From: Daedaleopsis sinensis
Lineage: Eukaryota; Basidiomycota; Agaricomycetes; Polyporales; Polyporaceae
DNA: 64,000 nt
Assembly: GCA_033807695.1 (NCBI GenBank)
Contig: CM066307.1
Span: 124,001 to 188,000 of the forward strand
Direction of reading: 5' to 3'
Every line of letters begins with the position of its first letter. Positions within the stretch are counted from its first letter, which is position 1. The translations under genes and the position numbers were made by a program. Positions 34,501-44,555 of this stretch are shown here, piece by piece. The notes beneath the pieces are model-generated. The model was not told the DNA's origin and did not search any database. It saw only the letters and a program-made list of their open reading frames with translations.

Positions 34501-34796
34501 AGGGCGGATGGCAGTGGCGGTGGAGGCTGGGGCGGCGCGTCGACCTCGACCTCGAATGGTACCATGTTGATGTATGCTGCCGGGACATGGTGATCGTCTG
34601 CTGCTGCTGGGTCATTCACCTCGTCCGAGCCCGTGGGATGCGCTGGAAGCGGGTTGCGGGCCAAAGCTTGATCAAGGAGGGACTGTTGATGGGCACTACG
34701 GCACGTCGCGCGCAAAACGAGGTGGGATTTCCAGCCTTGACGCGTGGTGAGTGATTTGCCGCAGAATCGACATGGAAAAAGAGTTTGACGAGGCAT
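31596..34796 (-). CDS. Plavaka-family transposase, intact
   Basis: Exons 34796-34185, 34116-33796, 33736-32017 and 31957-31596 join to 1004 aa with no stop. The start is the ATG before a C2H2-type finger (CRFCGKSLTTRQGWKSH). Family landmarks follow in order: NPWMPFESEDEWEHARWLL, MWTANWWWDTQ, LGLPAGATIAPVILASDKT, GDKSAWPVYLTIGNI, LLGYMPVSKLECFS, DGFIRRVYPILAAYVADHPEQ, NFCPKC, DILHQLHKGMFKDHVVLW, TQWTGTEYKNME, FNFPKGHSTEHY, TEHPERLHIDFAK. The C-terminal exon has PLAYVEWFTRF and FYVNPYLRHDDFVFF. Proteins of this kind are cut-and-paste transposases with an RNase H-like core. The gene diverges from the DUF6532 gene, with 185 bp between the two ATGs. It is intact where copy 1 is not, so this element is the better candidate for activity. 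Confidence 0.93.
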
Positions 34797-34981
34797 GTTG
34801 GACAGAGTACAGGGACAAGGACTAGTAGAGCACATCTAGTAGTCCATGCTCTTTAGGTGGGGCCGCCGCCGTCCGAGTACAGACGCTGACTAATCTCCGT
34901 GGCAATCACGCCGCCCACTCGCTCCTCTCTCTCTCTCTCTCCACCACCATCCTCATCGACCAACTCGGACAACAAGCAAGT
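34797..34981. promoter_or_regulatory. Bidirectional promoter of the two transposon genes
   Basis: These 185 bp separate the two divergent ATGs. They contain an alternating CT tract at 34922-34943 close to the DUF6532 start, typical of fungal core promoters. Shared control of transposase and partner is inferred from the layout. Confidence 0.55.
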
Positions 34982-37346
34982 ATGTCAGGCCGGCATTCTA
35001 GTGGGAGCACTACCGGCAATGGCAAGCGTAAGAGCAATCCCGCCGCCATTCCTTCAGAAAACGATGACGACGAGGGCGGCGGCCATGATGGCGATGTCGT
35101 CGGTCACCGCCCGGCGCGCACCAAAAATCCTACTATCAAACAGGCCCAGAAAGGTGAGCTTATACTATCTTCGGCTACCTGTATGACAACAATCATCAGT
35201 GTCTCTTTTCAGATAAGGACGAGAAGCAGGAGCTGCTGAAAAGAATCGAGCGCATGGAGAAGGAGAATAAGCGCCTGAAGAAAAAAACTGCGAACTCCTC
35301 AGCAATCGTCAAGCCGCCACGGGGTGAGACAACATTGAGCGTTAGAACTCGAAGGTAATGCATGCTCACCTCTTACATAGGAAAGACACCGACCGAAGGG
35401 CAAGGACACGACAATGATTCTTCGGATTCATTCGAGAGTGAAGAGGGACAAAGTCCAGGGCCAAGTACACCTGCTGGAAACATGTTCGCATCGGCGGTGA
35501 GTCTCAGTATTTTCCCTCCGCATGTACGAGCATGACATCTGACATACTACGGCTCCCTGCAAAGTTCGAAGCACGCGGCATATACGACAATCCGGCGCCT
35601 CAAGGCGGCTCAGCCGAAAACAGTCTTCGACGTGCCGGAGATGCCCCTCTGCCCCAGGCTGACCCTATTGGCCGCAAAGATCCTCAGATGCAAGACATAG
35701 ACGGCCTGGAGACTAATTCGCGGTGAGTTAGTCTTCACGACGACTCACGCACCAACTTTAACATTTGCCATAGCCCGGGTCGCTCCCGATCTGGGTCTCG
35801 CTCACCTCACATGCTCACTGGGGGCACGCACAATGCGGCCCCTCCCGACTATAGTCAAATGGATTCCCGCCGTGGTACCTCGCGCTCCCGATCGAGGTCT
35901 CACGCCCCTCGCATGCCTCCCAGGGACTCGCACAGTGCGGACCCTTCCGACCATGACCAAATGGACTCCCGTCGCGGTCGCTCGCGCTCCCGAAGCCAAA
36001 GCCGGCGCGCATCGCACCGTCCTCGAGTCCGATCCCGCAGTGCCAGTTTGGACCGCCGTGCGCCTTCCAAGTCACGATCCCGGTCACCCCCGCGTTACCG
36101 CACACGCCGATCCCGCTCACGCTCGCGTGACGCGCGCAGGCACGATGATCGACGACGCTCTCCAAGATCGAGCCCAGATCAACGCCGATCTCGTATCCGG
36201 GACCCGAGTGAAGATAGGCGGCGACCACGGCACACATCTTCACCGCGCTCTCATCCCCAAGACCGAAGTGGTCCAACTACCACTGAGAGTGTCACCAACT
36301 GGCCGGACCCCCCGTTTCGTGGCGGTCATCTGCCCAGCGGTGCCCCGAAGGCCAGCGACTACGAGCTTGGCACGACAAGGCTGATTCTCTCTGCTTGCCA
36401 CTATTTCGAAGTGGTTGTCTGTACTGACAACCCGTATCCTGACGAGACGACTCAAGAACAGTGGGCTAAAGACTCATGGGCACAAGCATGCCAGACTTTC
36501 GACGTTCAACTCAAGCTTACGGATCGTGTGCGCAAATTGGTATGTCCTTACTCATGCTGTACAAATGTGTGCAGTTGCTAACCGAGGCGAATCGGGCCAT
36601 ATCCTTTGTGATGCAGATAACCGATCGCGTTCCCCATGCTCGCGGTGCCGTGAAGGACACCGTGCGTCCCTTAATCGCCCCAGAGTATGGCTTCGTAGAG
36701 GCATCCGACGAGGAGGCTAAAGCGGCCAATCGCGCACTATTCGTGCATCTCATTGACGAACAGAGCCCTGAGCCCGATCCGCGCTTTCATTACAAGGTAA
36801 TCCATTTCAGTTGTGTGAGATCGTAGCTCACACGCGATTCGTTATAGGACCTCGAGAAGCAGTGGGGATTTACCGAGAACAAGATCATCAAGACCATCAT
36901 CCGCGAACGTTGGTTCGCGCGCGCCGACGCTATGGGTCCCTCCCACCCCGAGAGGTTCTCTCCCATTCGCAAGGAGACCCTCGCACTCATTTTGACGGCA
37001 GTAAGCAGCGCATTCGCAATTGTATTGCCTCACGAACTCGGATGCTGACAATGCTGATGCAGATTCACTTCTGCATTGACCAGTGGGCCGACGGCACCCC
37101 GCGTCAGGGCGGGAAGTTCTGGGACAAGGACTACAAGCCCAAGTACCAAGATCACCTCGCTCGCATCTCGGATTGGATCTCGATCGACACCGACCACGCA
37201 AAGGCGCACCTGCAGAGATTGCACGATGATGCCCGGTGCGTGCAGATCTGACATTATTTCCTAATACGGATGTTCGCAGACTCACCTTCTCTCGAATACC
37301 TCCAGCGAAGCTTCCGGTGCCTCGCCAATCCGCCGCGGCCCTGTGA
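34982..37346 (+). CDS. DUF6532 protein with coiled coil and SR-like region, transposon-borne
   Basis: Nine exons (34982-35153, 35213-35323, 35381-35496, 35565-35722, 35774-36539, 36617-36796, 36848-37000, 37063-37235, 37280-37346) join in frame to 631 aa. The N-terminus is charged and disordered. A short coiled coil (KQELLKRIERMEKENKRLKKK) follows at about 63-83. A long Arg/Ser-rich region (RSRSRS, DRRRPRH) lies at about 190-320. The C-terminal 250 residues match the DUF6532 pattern of basidiomycetes: QEQWAKDSWAQACQ, LTDRVRKL, ARGAVKDTVRPLIAPEYGF, ERWFARADAMGPSHPERFSP, ETLALILTAIHFCIDQWADG. The intron at 36540-36616 has a perfect GCTAAC branch site. Its position inside the element suggests a DNA- or RNA-binding partner of the transposase; that role is inference. 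Confidence 0.85.
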
Positions 37347-37601
37347 AAGGACTCTCGACATCGGCACGAGCTCGCATTCAAGTCGAAGTAGCTGAGAGGA
37401 CGCGCCGCCAATCCATACAGCCGACTTAATGGGGATCTAGTGCCACGCTCACGTCTCCGCCAGTAGTAGTATTGCAGTGTTTTGTCTCGCTCAGCTAGTA
37501 GTACAGTGTGGTCCTCATAATATAGCATAGCTCGAATTCATTCGAGCTACTAGCAGCCTGCCACGAGCGTTCTACCAGATCGTATGAGCGTTCTATGTGC
37601 T
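37347..37601. other. 3' flank of the DUF6532 gene inside the transposon
   Basis: No gene seen. It contains a short palindrome, GCTCGAATTCATTCGAGC, at 37531-37548, followed by the right-end motif array. Confidence 0.5.
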
Positions 37602-37755
37602 CTACAGTGACTCTACAGGTGTTCGACGTCACCCTCTGTTGAAGATAAGGCCTCTACATTGCTCTACATAGCATAGCACGGCGCTATGGAGATCTACATA
37701 GGTAAGCGTGCTGCTACAGGACGCTACAGAGTCTTGACTTGTCTACAGCACTACA
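37602..37755 (+). repeat. Right subterminal CTACA array
   Basis: CTACA starts at 37602, 37613, 37654, 37664, 37694, 37714, 37724, 37743 and 37751. That is nine copies in 154 bases, all in one orientation and inverted relative to the left array. Confidence 0.8.
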
Positions 37756-37800
37756 GCAGCTATGTCGACTCCATAGCACTCCATCGAGAAGGTGTTTTTT

Positions 37801-38236
37801 CCTGATGATTGACGCACTGACTGTGGATGACGGGACGCTCGGCGACGAGTCTGACGACATAGAGAGCTGCATGGGCGATAATAAGGTACTTTTTTTGCTC
37901 GAATCACTCTCAGATGTGACACTCAATCATATGCAGGATTTCGACCCAGTCGGATGTGTACTTGACTATATACTTAAGGTATGTGTGAGCGAATTGTAGT
38001 TGCGTGCTCCTTTTTAACATTGTACGACAGGGATCTTCCGCCGAGATCGCTTTTGCCTCGGATCAGGATGTGGTGCTACTGGGGGTGAGTCAACCGCACC
38101 TGCTTTAACTATAGCTCATCCCTGACCCGTGAAATAGGTCAGAGACTATTCAAGTTCAGGGAACATAATGGAAGCTCTGAGAGCTATAGCACCACCAGTC
38201 ATAGTAGACGAACACGGAGGTGCGTATCACTACTAA
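37801..38236 (+). pseudogene. 3' part of the transposon-split gene
   Basis: Exons (about 37801-37885, 37937-37978, 38031-38084, 38138-38236) read in one frame. They give an acidic linker (GDESDDIES), then DFDPVGCVLDYILK, GSSAEIAFASDQDVVLLG and a C-terminal segment ending at TAA 38234-38236. The pattern of an acidic linker followed by a D-P-V-x-x-x-L-D-Y-I-L segment and an A-S-D motif is the C-terminus I expect for the family whose N-terminal part ends at 31485. The two pieces are on the same strand and collinear. The exact first base is not known because the transposon border is not fixed. Confidence 0.7.
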
Positions 38237-38279
38237 TGTCGATGATCAGTCTCCAATACTAAGTTGGAATGTAGTCGGG

Positions 38280-40657
38280 ATGATTGACATTTCGTGTTCA
38301 GTTGCTCGTCTTCCTTCACCACTTACGCAGTCTACGAAGGCCTCTCTTTCAAGGCTTGACCCGATGATAGCAGCGCCGCTACGGTCCAGGCTTCGTCTGT
38401 GGGACTTGGTTGTTGACGATGATACAACGACAAAGTCAGCTGTCGAATACAGGAACCCGTCATACACAGCGGACTCACAACATCAACCGCCAAGAAGAGC
38501 GGTCACAGACGTGCGCCCTACATCCTTCGGAGATCGAGGACCTTGCACCAGCCCACAGCGAGTGGCTAGGCCGCGAGTAAATTCCAGGTGAGATGATCCG
38601 ACGCCCCGGCAGGAGAGTGGTCACTGACATAGCGCGTAGAAAACGTCTGGCATTTAGTGATTTCGGTCGAACTCGTGACGCAATGCACATCGCGGCCGCA
38701 TATCGTCAAGTAGTTCACGAAACGGAGGAACAGCCGTCTATGCCTCCATTTTGGTTCCTGACTCCTCGGCACGCTGACCATCTCTTTGCGACGTAAGTGC
38801 ATTATGTCTATCATTGTGATCAGAGCCTGATTGCACAATCCAGCTTCTTCGAACGAATCAATGTAAGCTACCAGTTTCAACTGACTCGTATGCCTACCGT
38901 ATACCTATTTAACGGCTCATGGGCAGAGCCATTGCGCGGTGTTGGATTCAACGCTACATACACCGTCATATACCATCTCGCGATGCCCGACACTTTTTAC
39001 GCTAGGTGTGCACCATTCTATGACTGCTATCGTCTATTGTTGCTAAGTTTGGCGTAGTGTGCACAGTATCATCAAGATGCGAGCCAAATCGCTCATCCCT
39101 TCACCTCATGATCGTGAAGGAGTCGCGACGCTTGTTGAAAACTGCGCCCACACGAGTGGACATCAAATCCATAGAGCTCGCCGGAGCATATCTCCTTATG
39201 GCCCTGTATGACGGTGATTGTACAGGCGCAGGGAGAGACCAACGATTAAACATCATGATCGCTACTAGGCAAGCACATTCTATGAACCTAGTTTTCTATT
39301 CGGATGCTCTGACTTTCACTGCCGTAGAATCGTCTCCGGACTTCCATTCGCATCAAACGAACGGGAGAGAGTAACTGCCGAACGTCTATGGCTATGGTGC
39401 TACATCCTAGACCGCTCGAATGCAATAGGCTTCGCAAGGAAATCCAACATTATCGAGAACGAGTAAGTCGGCGAACTAATTGTTGTGTTGATACCGGTAC
39501 GACTATCTCAATGGCGTATAGCTTCATCCGAAACTCTGCCACTTGGTACAAACGTTCTATCTTCAACACTGTGGTGAGAATACCTTATGTTTTGATGCAT
39601 GGCGTCTGCCTCCACTCACCCATCTACAGACAGATATCAAGATATCGGCGCATGTCGAATTGCTCCGTATCTTGTCACTATTTAGCGAAACGATACACAC
39701 GAGAGGTTCCCAGAGCAACACGACTCGGAGGAAGGTAAGATCGTGTATTCGAGACGTATGTCCGCTCTGATCGTCGCCGAATAGGATTCAGATATCCAAC
39801 TGGTTGTCGATGACTATCTCCAGAGGTTGGACGACTTTGGCGTGGAGTGGCAGCAGCGATTTATTGACGACGGCGACCTCATGAGTAGAACTATTCTGCG
39901 TCTTAACACCATTCCAGTTCTGACCTTGTTGCAGATCCCGACATTTCGTTCGATCTATCGCTAATGCACTTGTACGAACATGTTCCTTGCGGCTCGGGCA
40001 CAACTCACCTCCTTATGTTACAGCCTTATGGACTACTCAAGACTAATCATCTCATCCACTGCATCGCTCCAATATCCAGCTCATTCTCCTCACCATTGCC
40101 ATTTCGCAAGCCAGGTAAATGTGGTCTCATATGTCTTAACCGGTCGTTGACGAGGATTTCCGAAAGGGCGTCGAGTATGCAAAGCGAATGATCACTGCAA
40201 TGGTCGACACCCTTGCGCCAACCGGCTTGGTGCAGACCTCTCCGAGCAGTAAGCGGCTTCCTCTCGTGGCGCGTGGTTTACGATCTTACAAGGAATTACA
40301 GTGGTCTTCATGTATACAACCGTTGCAGCTACATACCTTGCCAAGGTCAGAGTTTCGCTCTATGCTCGCCAGAGTAGAGAGCTCACGAAGTATCAGGTGA
40401 CAAGCGAAGGATTTACTCCGCTCACGGGGGAGGCGATTAACTTGCTCGACGCCCTCGTCGCCTGCTTCTCTTCGCCACAAGTCGCCCTCGACGAGTCTCA
40501 TATCCCCGCCGTACATGCGCGCCGTCTTGCGCAGATTACCGACCAATTGAAGATCCATCACCGGCATCACCTCTCCGGCCACGCAGATCCTTCGAGCGAG
40601 CAGAAATCCGGGGCATTTCTCGCCCCTACAGCGGGGTGCCTCTCATCGCCCACCTAG
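38280..40657 (+). CDS. Fungal_trans (MHR) transcription-factor-like protein, no Zn cluster seen
   Basis: Several exons can be joined: 38280-38587, 38640-38792, 38844-38862, 38927-39005, 39058 onward, and others to the stop at 40657. They read FFERIN, SHCAVLDSTLHTPSY, SRCPTLFTL, VCTVSSRCEP, then IELAGAYLLMALY, then ERLWLWCYILDRSNAIGFARK, DYSRLIISSTASLQY, and near the end VVFMYTTVAATYLAK and SSPQVALDESHIPAVHARRL. This is the order of the middle homology region of Zn2Cys6 regulators. No Cys-rich binuclear cluster is visible in the N-terminal part, so it may be a cluster-less derivative, or an upstream exon was missed or lost. One junction near 39330-39375 needs either a 43-nt intron or a frameshift. 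The start at 38280 is uncertain. Confidence 0.6.
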
Positions 40658-41005
40658 ACAGAACAACAGCGTTTTTTGTGTATGATTTTGTAGTAGATGT
40701 TGTACCTCCTTGACACTACGTCGCTCGTAACATACGTGTCGTGTTTTGTATATATTTGTGTCTGTCTCGACTAGCCTAAAGATTAGAGAATACCATTCCG
40801 GTGGTGGTTCCGCGACCTGGTCGCATAATCAGACGGCAACTTGAGATTAGAAATGACCGGCGATGCGGCGATAGAATGCATATAGTGTATGTATGTCAAG
40901 GACTAACTCCCGGGAAGACACTCTACTGTGCAAGTTCTGACTCCTGGTATAAGGCGAGGATGACTGTCGACAGAGTCAGCAGCTGTGGTAATATTATGAG
41001 GCTTG
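40658..41005. other. Convergent 3' intergenic region
   Basis: The 348 bases lie between the stops of two convergent genes. The stretch is T-rich with TTTTGTGTATG-like phrases and presumably holds both 3' UTRs. No gene seen. Confidence 0.5.
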
Positions 41006-42811
41006 TCACTCACCATCAAGAGGCTCTCCTCCATCAAATAACATCTCGAGGAATTGCTGCAGACGACGACGATACCTCGCCGAGAGCCGCTGCACACGAC
41101 ATCCGCACCCCACCCTCGCAGTCCGCCACAAACGGACCTCCTGCATGTAGAAATTCGCCCAGCTACCACCGATGAGCGCATACTCATGAACCTCGCCCTG
41201 CGGCCGGTCGCACTCGGTGCCCTTAACCACGTCCACGTCGTCCTTGCGCTCGTCCGTGAGCGCCGACCGCGCCCTGCCTTGCTCGAAGATGTGGTGGAGC
41301 GCGAAGAACTTAAGCGTCGGGATCGCGCGCGCGCATCTCTCCGGAAGCGTGAGTGCCACCGTGTCGCAGTCGGTGCGGAACTGGACCTGGCGCTTGGCCG
41401 TGACGTCCCAAACGTAGTTGCCGTCGGCGTCCTTGGAGTACATTCCTGTGGCGTGGTCGTAGAGGAACGACCGACCGGGGATCGGTTGGATGTGGAGCCC
41501 GAAATAGATGAGCGGGAGGGAGCCGAGCGCGTCCGGGATGTTATCCTGCAAGGACTGTGTCAGTTTCTGCCACTGGTCCCGCTGGACACATTTCGAGGTA
41601 CACACCAGCCAGCTCGCGTACTCCTCCTTGAGAGATGGAATGGAGATCTTCAAGTCAAGATAGCGCAGACGTGGCGCGCACTCTGGCACGTCTTTCCAGA
41701 GGCGCATTGGCGCGCTCCTGACCTCGACCCACAGCTGTGCCCATACCGGAGAGAGTATTTTGAGCAGGGACAGAAGCATCGCATCCTCTCCCTCATCTTC
41801 AAATCCCCTGGTGCCCCCTGCTTCGACTTTGGTCAGTGCCTGGAAGTGCAGCACAGGTCCTGCATCCACGAGCGGATCCGCGCAGATAGTGTCGCGCAGC
41901 TCGTGAACATCGGCGCGGAGGGAGTGGAGCATCGGCCACGAGGGGAAGGGGCACGACCCGGGAGGCTTCAGGTCCTCCTTGGTCGTGGAGTTTAGCTGCA
42001 CGAGATCGAACACGAGGAGCTCAACGTTGGGACAACGGCTGATGAGGTCCAAAGCTGGCGCTGTGTCCCCGTTGTCGAGGACGAGCCGACGGATGCTGGG
42101 AAAAGGTCTTCGTTCCGTGTGCTGGGACAGCGCGGGGCTTGGGTTCCATTCTGCGATGTTGAAGTCGCAGATCTTGAACGTGTGTAGTCTCGGGAACGTC
42201 GCTAGTATGTCGACAAGGGTGGAGTAGAAGAAACAGTCATTGTCATCCCATCGTTCCTGGAGGCGGAGAGAGAGGACACGGAGGTCCCAACGCGTCTGCG
42301 GTAGCAGCGTAAGAATAGTGTCGTTCAACGAGTTGAGCTCCACCCATTGGAGCCGACGTAGGGTGTCGCTCGTGAGCACTGCAGTAAGTTTCGAGAAGTT
42401 GCCGCAACGTGACAAAACGTCGCTGCGAGGATGCAGCGCGAGTCTGCGGAGATTGGGTGTGTGCTCGAGGAGGTCTATCGCGAGCTGCACGCTTCGCTCA
42501 TCAAATGGGTAGTCGTCGTCGTTGTCCACGCATCGGATGGCGTCCGTGTCTTCCTCGTGATAGAAGGTCATGTAGTCGACTTCAAAGCCCTCAACGTAAT
42601 GAGCGCGAGGATGGGTGTCGTCGAGGACGAACTGGTGATAAACGCGGAGTTTGTCTGAGGACGAGGCAATGAGCACGTTTACGACGCGATTGATCGCTAG
42701 ATCGTGCAAGCGTTTGGATACGAGTGCGAAGTTGAGTGCATTGCGCCCCGTTAGATAGTCTGCGATATGCCGGAGAACGTCATCGTTGAGTTCGACGTTC
42801 AAGTTGGACAT
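41006..42811 (-). CDS. F-box/LRR-like protein copy 3, intact
   Basis: Two exons, 42811-41606 and 41545-41006, give 581 aa. The 60-nt intron is divisible by three and contains no stop, so the unspliced frame is also open. The N-terminus, LNDDVLRHIADYLTGRNALNFALVSKRLHDLA, is an F-box-like motif. Irregular LRR strands follow (LQWVELNSLNDTILTLLP, LRVLSLRLQERW, LHTFKICDFNIAEW, PSIRRLVLDNGD). The C-terminus is CRVQRLSARYRRRL then QFLEMLFDGGEPLDGE. F-box proteins recruit substrates to SCF ubiquitin ligases; the substrate is unknown. It is a paralogue of the broken genes at 27739-25946 and of the relics at 45.6 and 59.3 kb, and is the intact reference for that type. Confidence 0.82.
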   Translation of the reverse strand: MSNLNVELNDDVLRHIADYLTGRNALNFALVSKRLHDLAINRVVNVLIASSSDKLRVYHQFVLDDTHPRAHYVEGFEVDYMTFYHEEDTDAIRCVDNDDDYPFDERSVQLAIDLLEHTPNLRRLALHPRSDVLSRCGNFSKLTAVLTSDTLRRLQWVELNSLNDTILTLLPQTRWDLRVLSLRLQERWDDNDCFFYSTLVDILATFPRLHTFKICDFNIAEWNPSPALSQHTERRPFPSIRRLVLDNGDTAPALDLISRCPNVELLVFDLVQLNSTTKEDLKPPGSCPFPSWPMLHSLRADVHELRDTICADPLVDAGPVLHFQALTKVEAGGTRGFEDEGEDAMLLSLLKILSPVWAQLWVEVRSAPMRLWKDVPECAPRLRYLDLKISIPSLKEEYASWLVCTSKCVQRDQWQKLTQSLQDNIPDALGSLPLIYFGLHIQPIPGRSFLYDHATGMYSKDADGNYVWDVTAKRQVQFRTDCDTVALTLPERCARAIPTLKFFALHHIFEQGRARSALTDERKDDVDVVKGTECDRPQGEVHEYALIGGSWANFYMQEVRLWRTARVGCGCRVQRLSARYRRRLQQFLEMLFDGGEPLDGE

Positions 42812-44135
42812 TAGTGTTGGAGTGGCGGAGTAACTCGACGATAATTGGGGTCGAGCGGAATGGCTGAATGAGAGGGAAATAGTCTAGTCACCCTAGCCTC
42901 CAGGAGGTAGGATGCGAGGAGTCAGTAAGTACACTGTAAGTACGTCGCGACCGAGTTTGGAACCCTGCAAAAGGCCTGTCGTGATAGTTACGTAATCGTT
43001 ACCGGGCGCTAGGAGGCCTGAGGTCAGCGGAGGCAGGCGGAGGCGGACTCTTCCATCCTCCTCCTCCTCCGTGCGTGCTCGTCCCCTGCGATCTGAGAGG
43101 GCTCTCTCCCTTCGCCTCCTCAGGCTTTTGCTGTATTGAATCTCGAGGGTGTGAAGAGCCCGCCCAGGCCAAGCGGACGCCACGCGCACTTCATCTGCCC
43201 AAGTCCTCATCTACTCCGCCCCGACAAGCTCGCCTGCCCTCCAACAGGTCCGCATCCAGGACTTGTAAGTCACCACGCATCCATCCACTCATCTCTTCTA
43301 GTCGAGGCTCGCCCGCAGCCGTCGGGGCTCGCTGCGTGTCTCCGCTGAGCTTTCTCCGCCCGCCAACAGCCATACTGACCGCCCGCCCTCCGAGCAGGCT
43401 CTTGCGCTCATCCCGCGGAAGGCTCCCGGCACATCCACCGACGGACTCGCGGACGCATAGAAGCCTTTGGACGAAGACTTTGAGATCTCGTACAACGAAC
43501 TCCGTCTCTCTCTTTGTCCTGCAGACCCCGCAGTGCCCGCACATTTCGCCCCCGTCTTCGGTGAGTACGCGCTCGCACGATAGACCACGGCATTGGAACT
43601 ATTGTGTAACGTAGCCCGCTATGCAGATTGCTAACGCGCATACCACCCCTCCCTACTGTCCCGTTCCCGGACATTCCTCTCGCGTCTCAGGAAGCTATCG
43701 CGTGTCTCGCTCAGGAAGTCGCGTGAAGTGATTGGTCATTCACGGCTCTGAGAGGTCACTAGATCCGACGAAGAGTTCGGACCAGAGCACCCTCTTGCAC
43801 TAGCAATCCCCTTCCTCCGAGTCGTCCAGCGGGACCTCAAGCTCGCCCACTACACCTCCGCCTCATCCATCCGCCTCGAGGCCGAGCCGTTCCGGAAGGC
43901 CGAAGACGAACACCTGGAGATACGTACTGTAGAGCAAGTCGTCATATAAACTCACGACTGTCCCCTCGTTCCTTCAGCGACACACCGTCCATCTAGACTT
44001 CTAGGGCCAAGTGCGTTCCGGGTCATTAATGCATTATGTCGCATTCATCGTATCCTGGAGCGCATTACAACTAAAGATCTAAGGTATGTCCGTCGAGAAC
44101 CCAATTTCAATCACGATGCTTGTCTAAAAGCACCT
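42812..44135. other. Region with unidentified coding remnants
   Basis: Plus-strand fragments look protein-like but carry stops. At about 43398-43560 there is an ALALIPRKAPGTS segment, an in-frame TAG at 43459-43461, then PLDEDFEISYNELRLSL. At about 43760-43920 there is DEEFGPEHPLALAIPFLRVV then LKLAHYTSASSIRLEAEPF. I cannot name the family. It may be a decayed gene or one with introns I cannot place. Confidence 0.3.
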
Positions 44136-44555
44136 CTACCTCCTGTGCAATGGCATCGGCCACCGCCCTCCAAACCCAATCTTTGCTGCCATGGCGCCGA
44201 ACACCCGCTCCTTCGACTCCGACTCGCCCTGTCTCTGCGCTTCCGAATCTGCGACCTCCTCGCGCTCTTTGCTCCCGCGATTCCGCTGCTTCGACTCCCT
44301 CTGCTGTTTCTTCGGCTTCGACTCCTTCCCGCTCCGGATGGGGACGGAGGTGACCGGACCCCAGCCGTACTGCGACTGCAACGCGCTGAACGCCGCGGAG
44401 TAGTCCTTTTGCGCCGACGCCGGTGACGACGAGGACGCGGATGATGACTGGTGGTGTGTGAGAGGCGTGTGCGAGGACGCGCTCATGGTGGTGGTCACTG
44501 AGACCAGCGATGGCGTCGAAGGGAACGACGACGAGGATGACGCGTGTGAGGGCAT
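44136..44555 (-). CDS. Small uncharacterised Ser/Lys-rich protein
   Basis: A single 139-aa frame. The first half is Ser/Thr-rich, followed by KDYSAAFSALQSQYGWG, a motif I associate with small hypothetical basidiomycete proteins that carry one or two DYxAAFxALxSxYGFG boxes. A Lys/Arg/Glu-rich basic stretch and a short hydrophobic tail follow. There are no membrane segments. The function is unknown. The matching plus-strand frame here is a shadow. Confidence 0.5.
   Translation of the reverse strand: MPSHASSSSSFPSTPSLVSVTTTMSASSHTPLTHHQSSSASSSSPASAQKDYSAAFSALQSQYGWGPVTSVPIRSGKESKPKKQQRESKQRNRGSKEREEVADSEAQRQGESESKERVFGAMAAKIGFGGRWPMPLHRR

Larger units (their letters stand above)
31486..37800. 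mobile_element. Two-gene Plavaka/DUF6532 DNA transposon (copy 2)
   Basis: A block of about 6.3 kb holds two divergent intact genes (transposase minus, DUF6532 plus) and sits inside another gene, whose two halves flank it. Both ends carry oriented short-motif arrays: TGTAG four times at 31509-31561 and CTACA nine times at 37602-37755. An 18-base inverted match (31544-31561 against 37731-37714) has 16 identities. Such subterminal arrays are typical of CACTA/EnSpm-type elements, where a second protein binds them. The exact termini are uncertain: left between 31486 and 31509, right between 37755 and 37800. I could not fix a terminal inverted repeat or a target duplication by eye. Confidence 0.75.

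Noticed and set aside
31544..37731. The 18-base inverted match as the terminal inverted repeat of the transposon
   Set aside because: The match lies inside the motif arrays, with further motif copies on the outer side at both ends, so it is subterminal. I could not fix the real termini.
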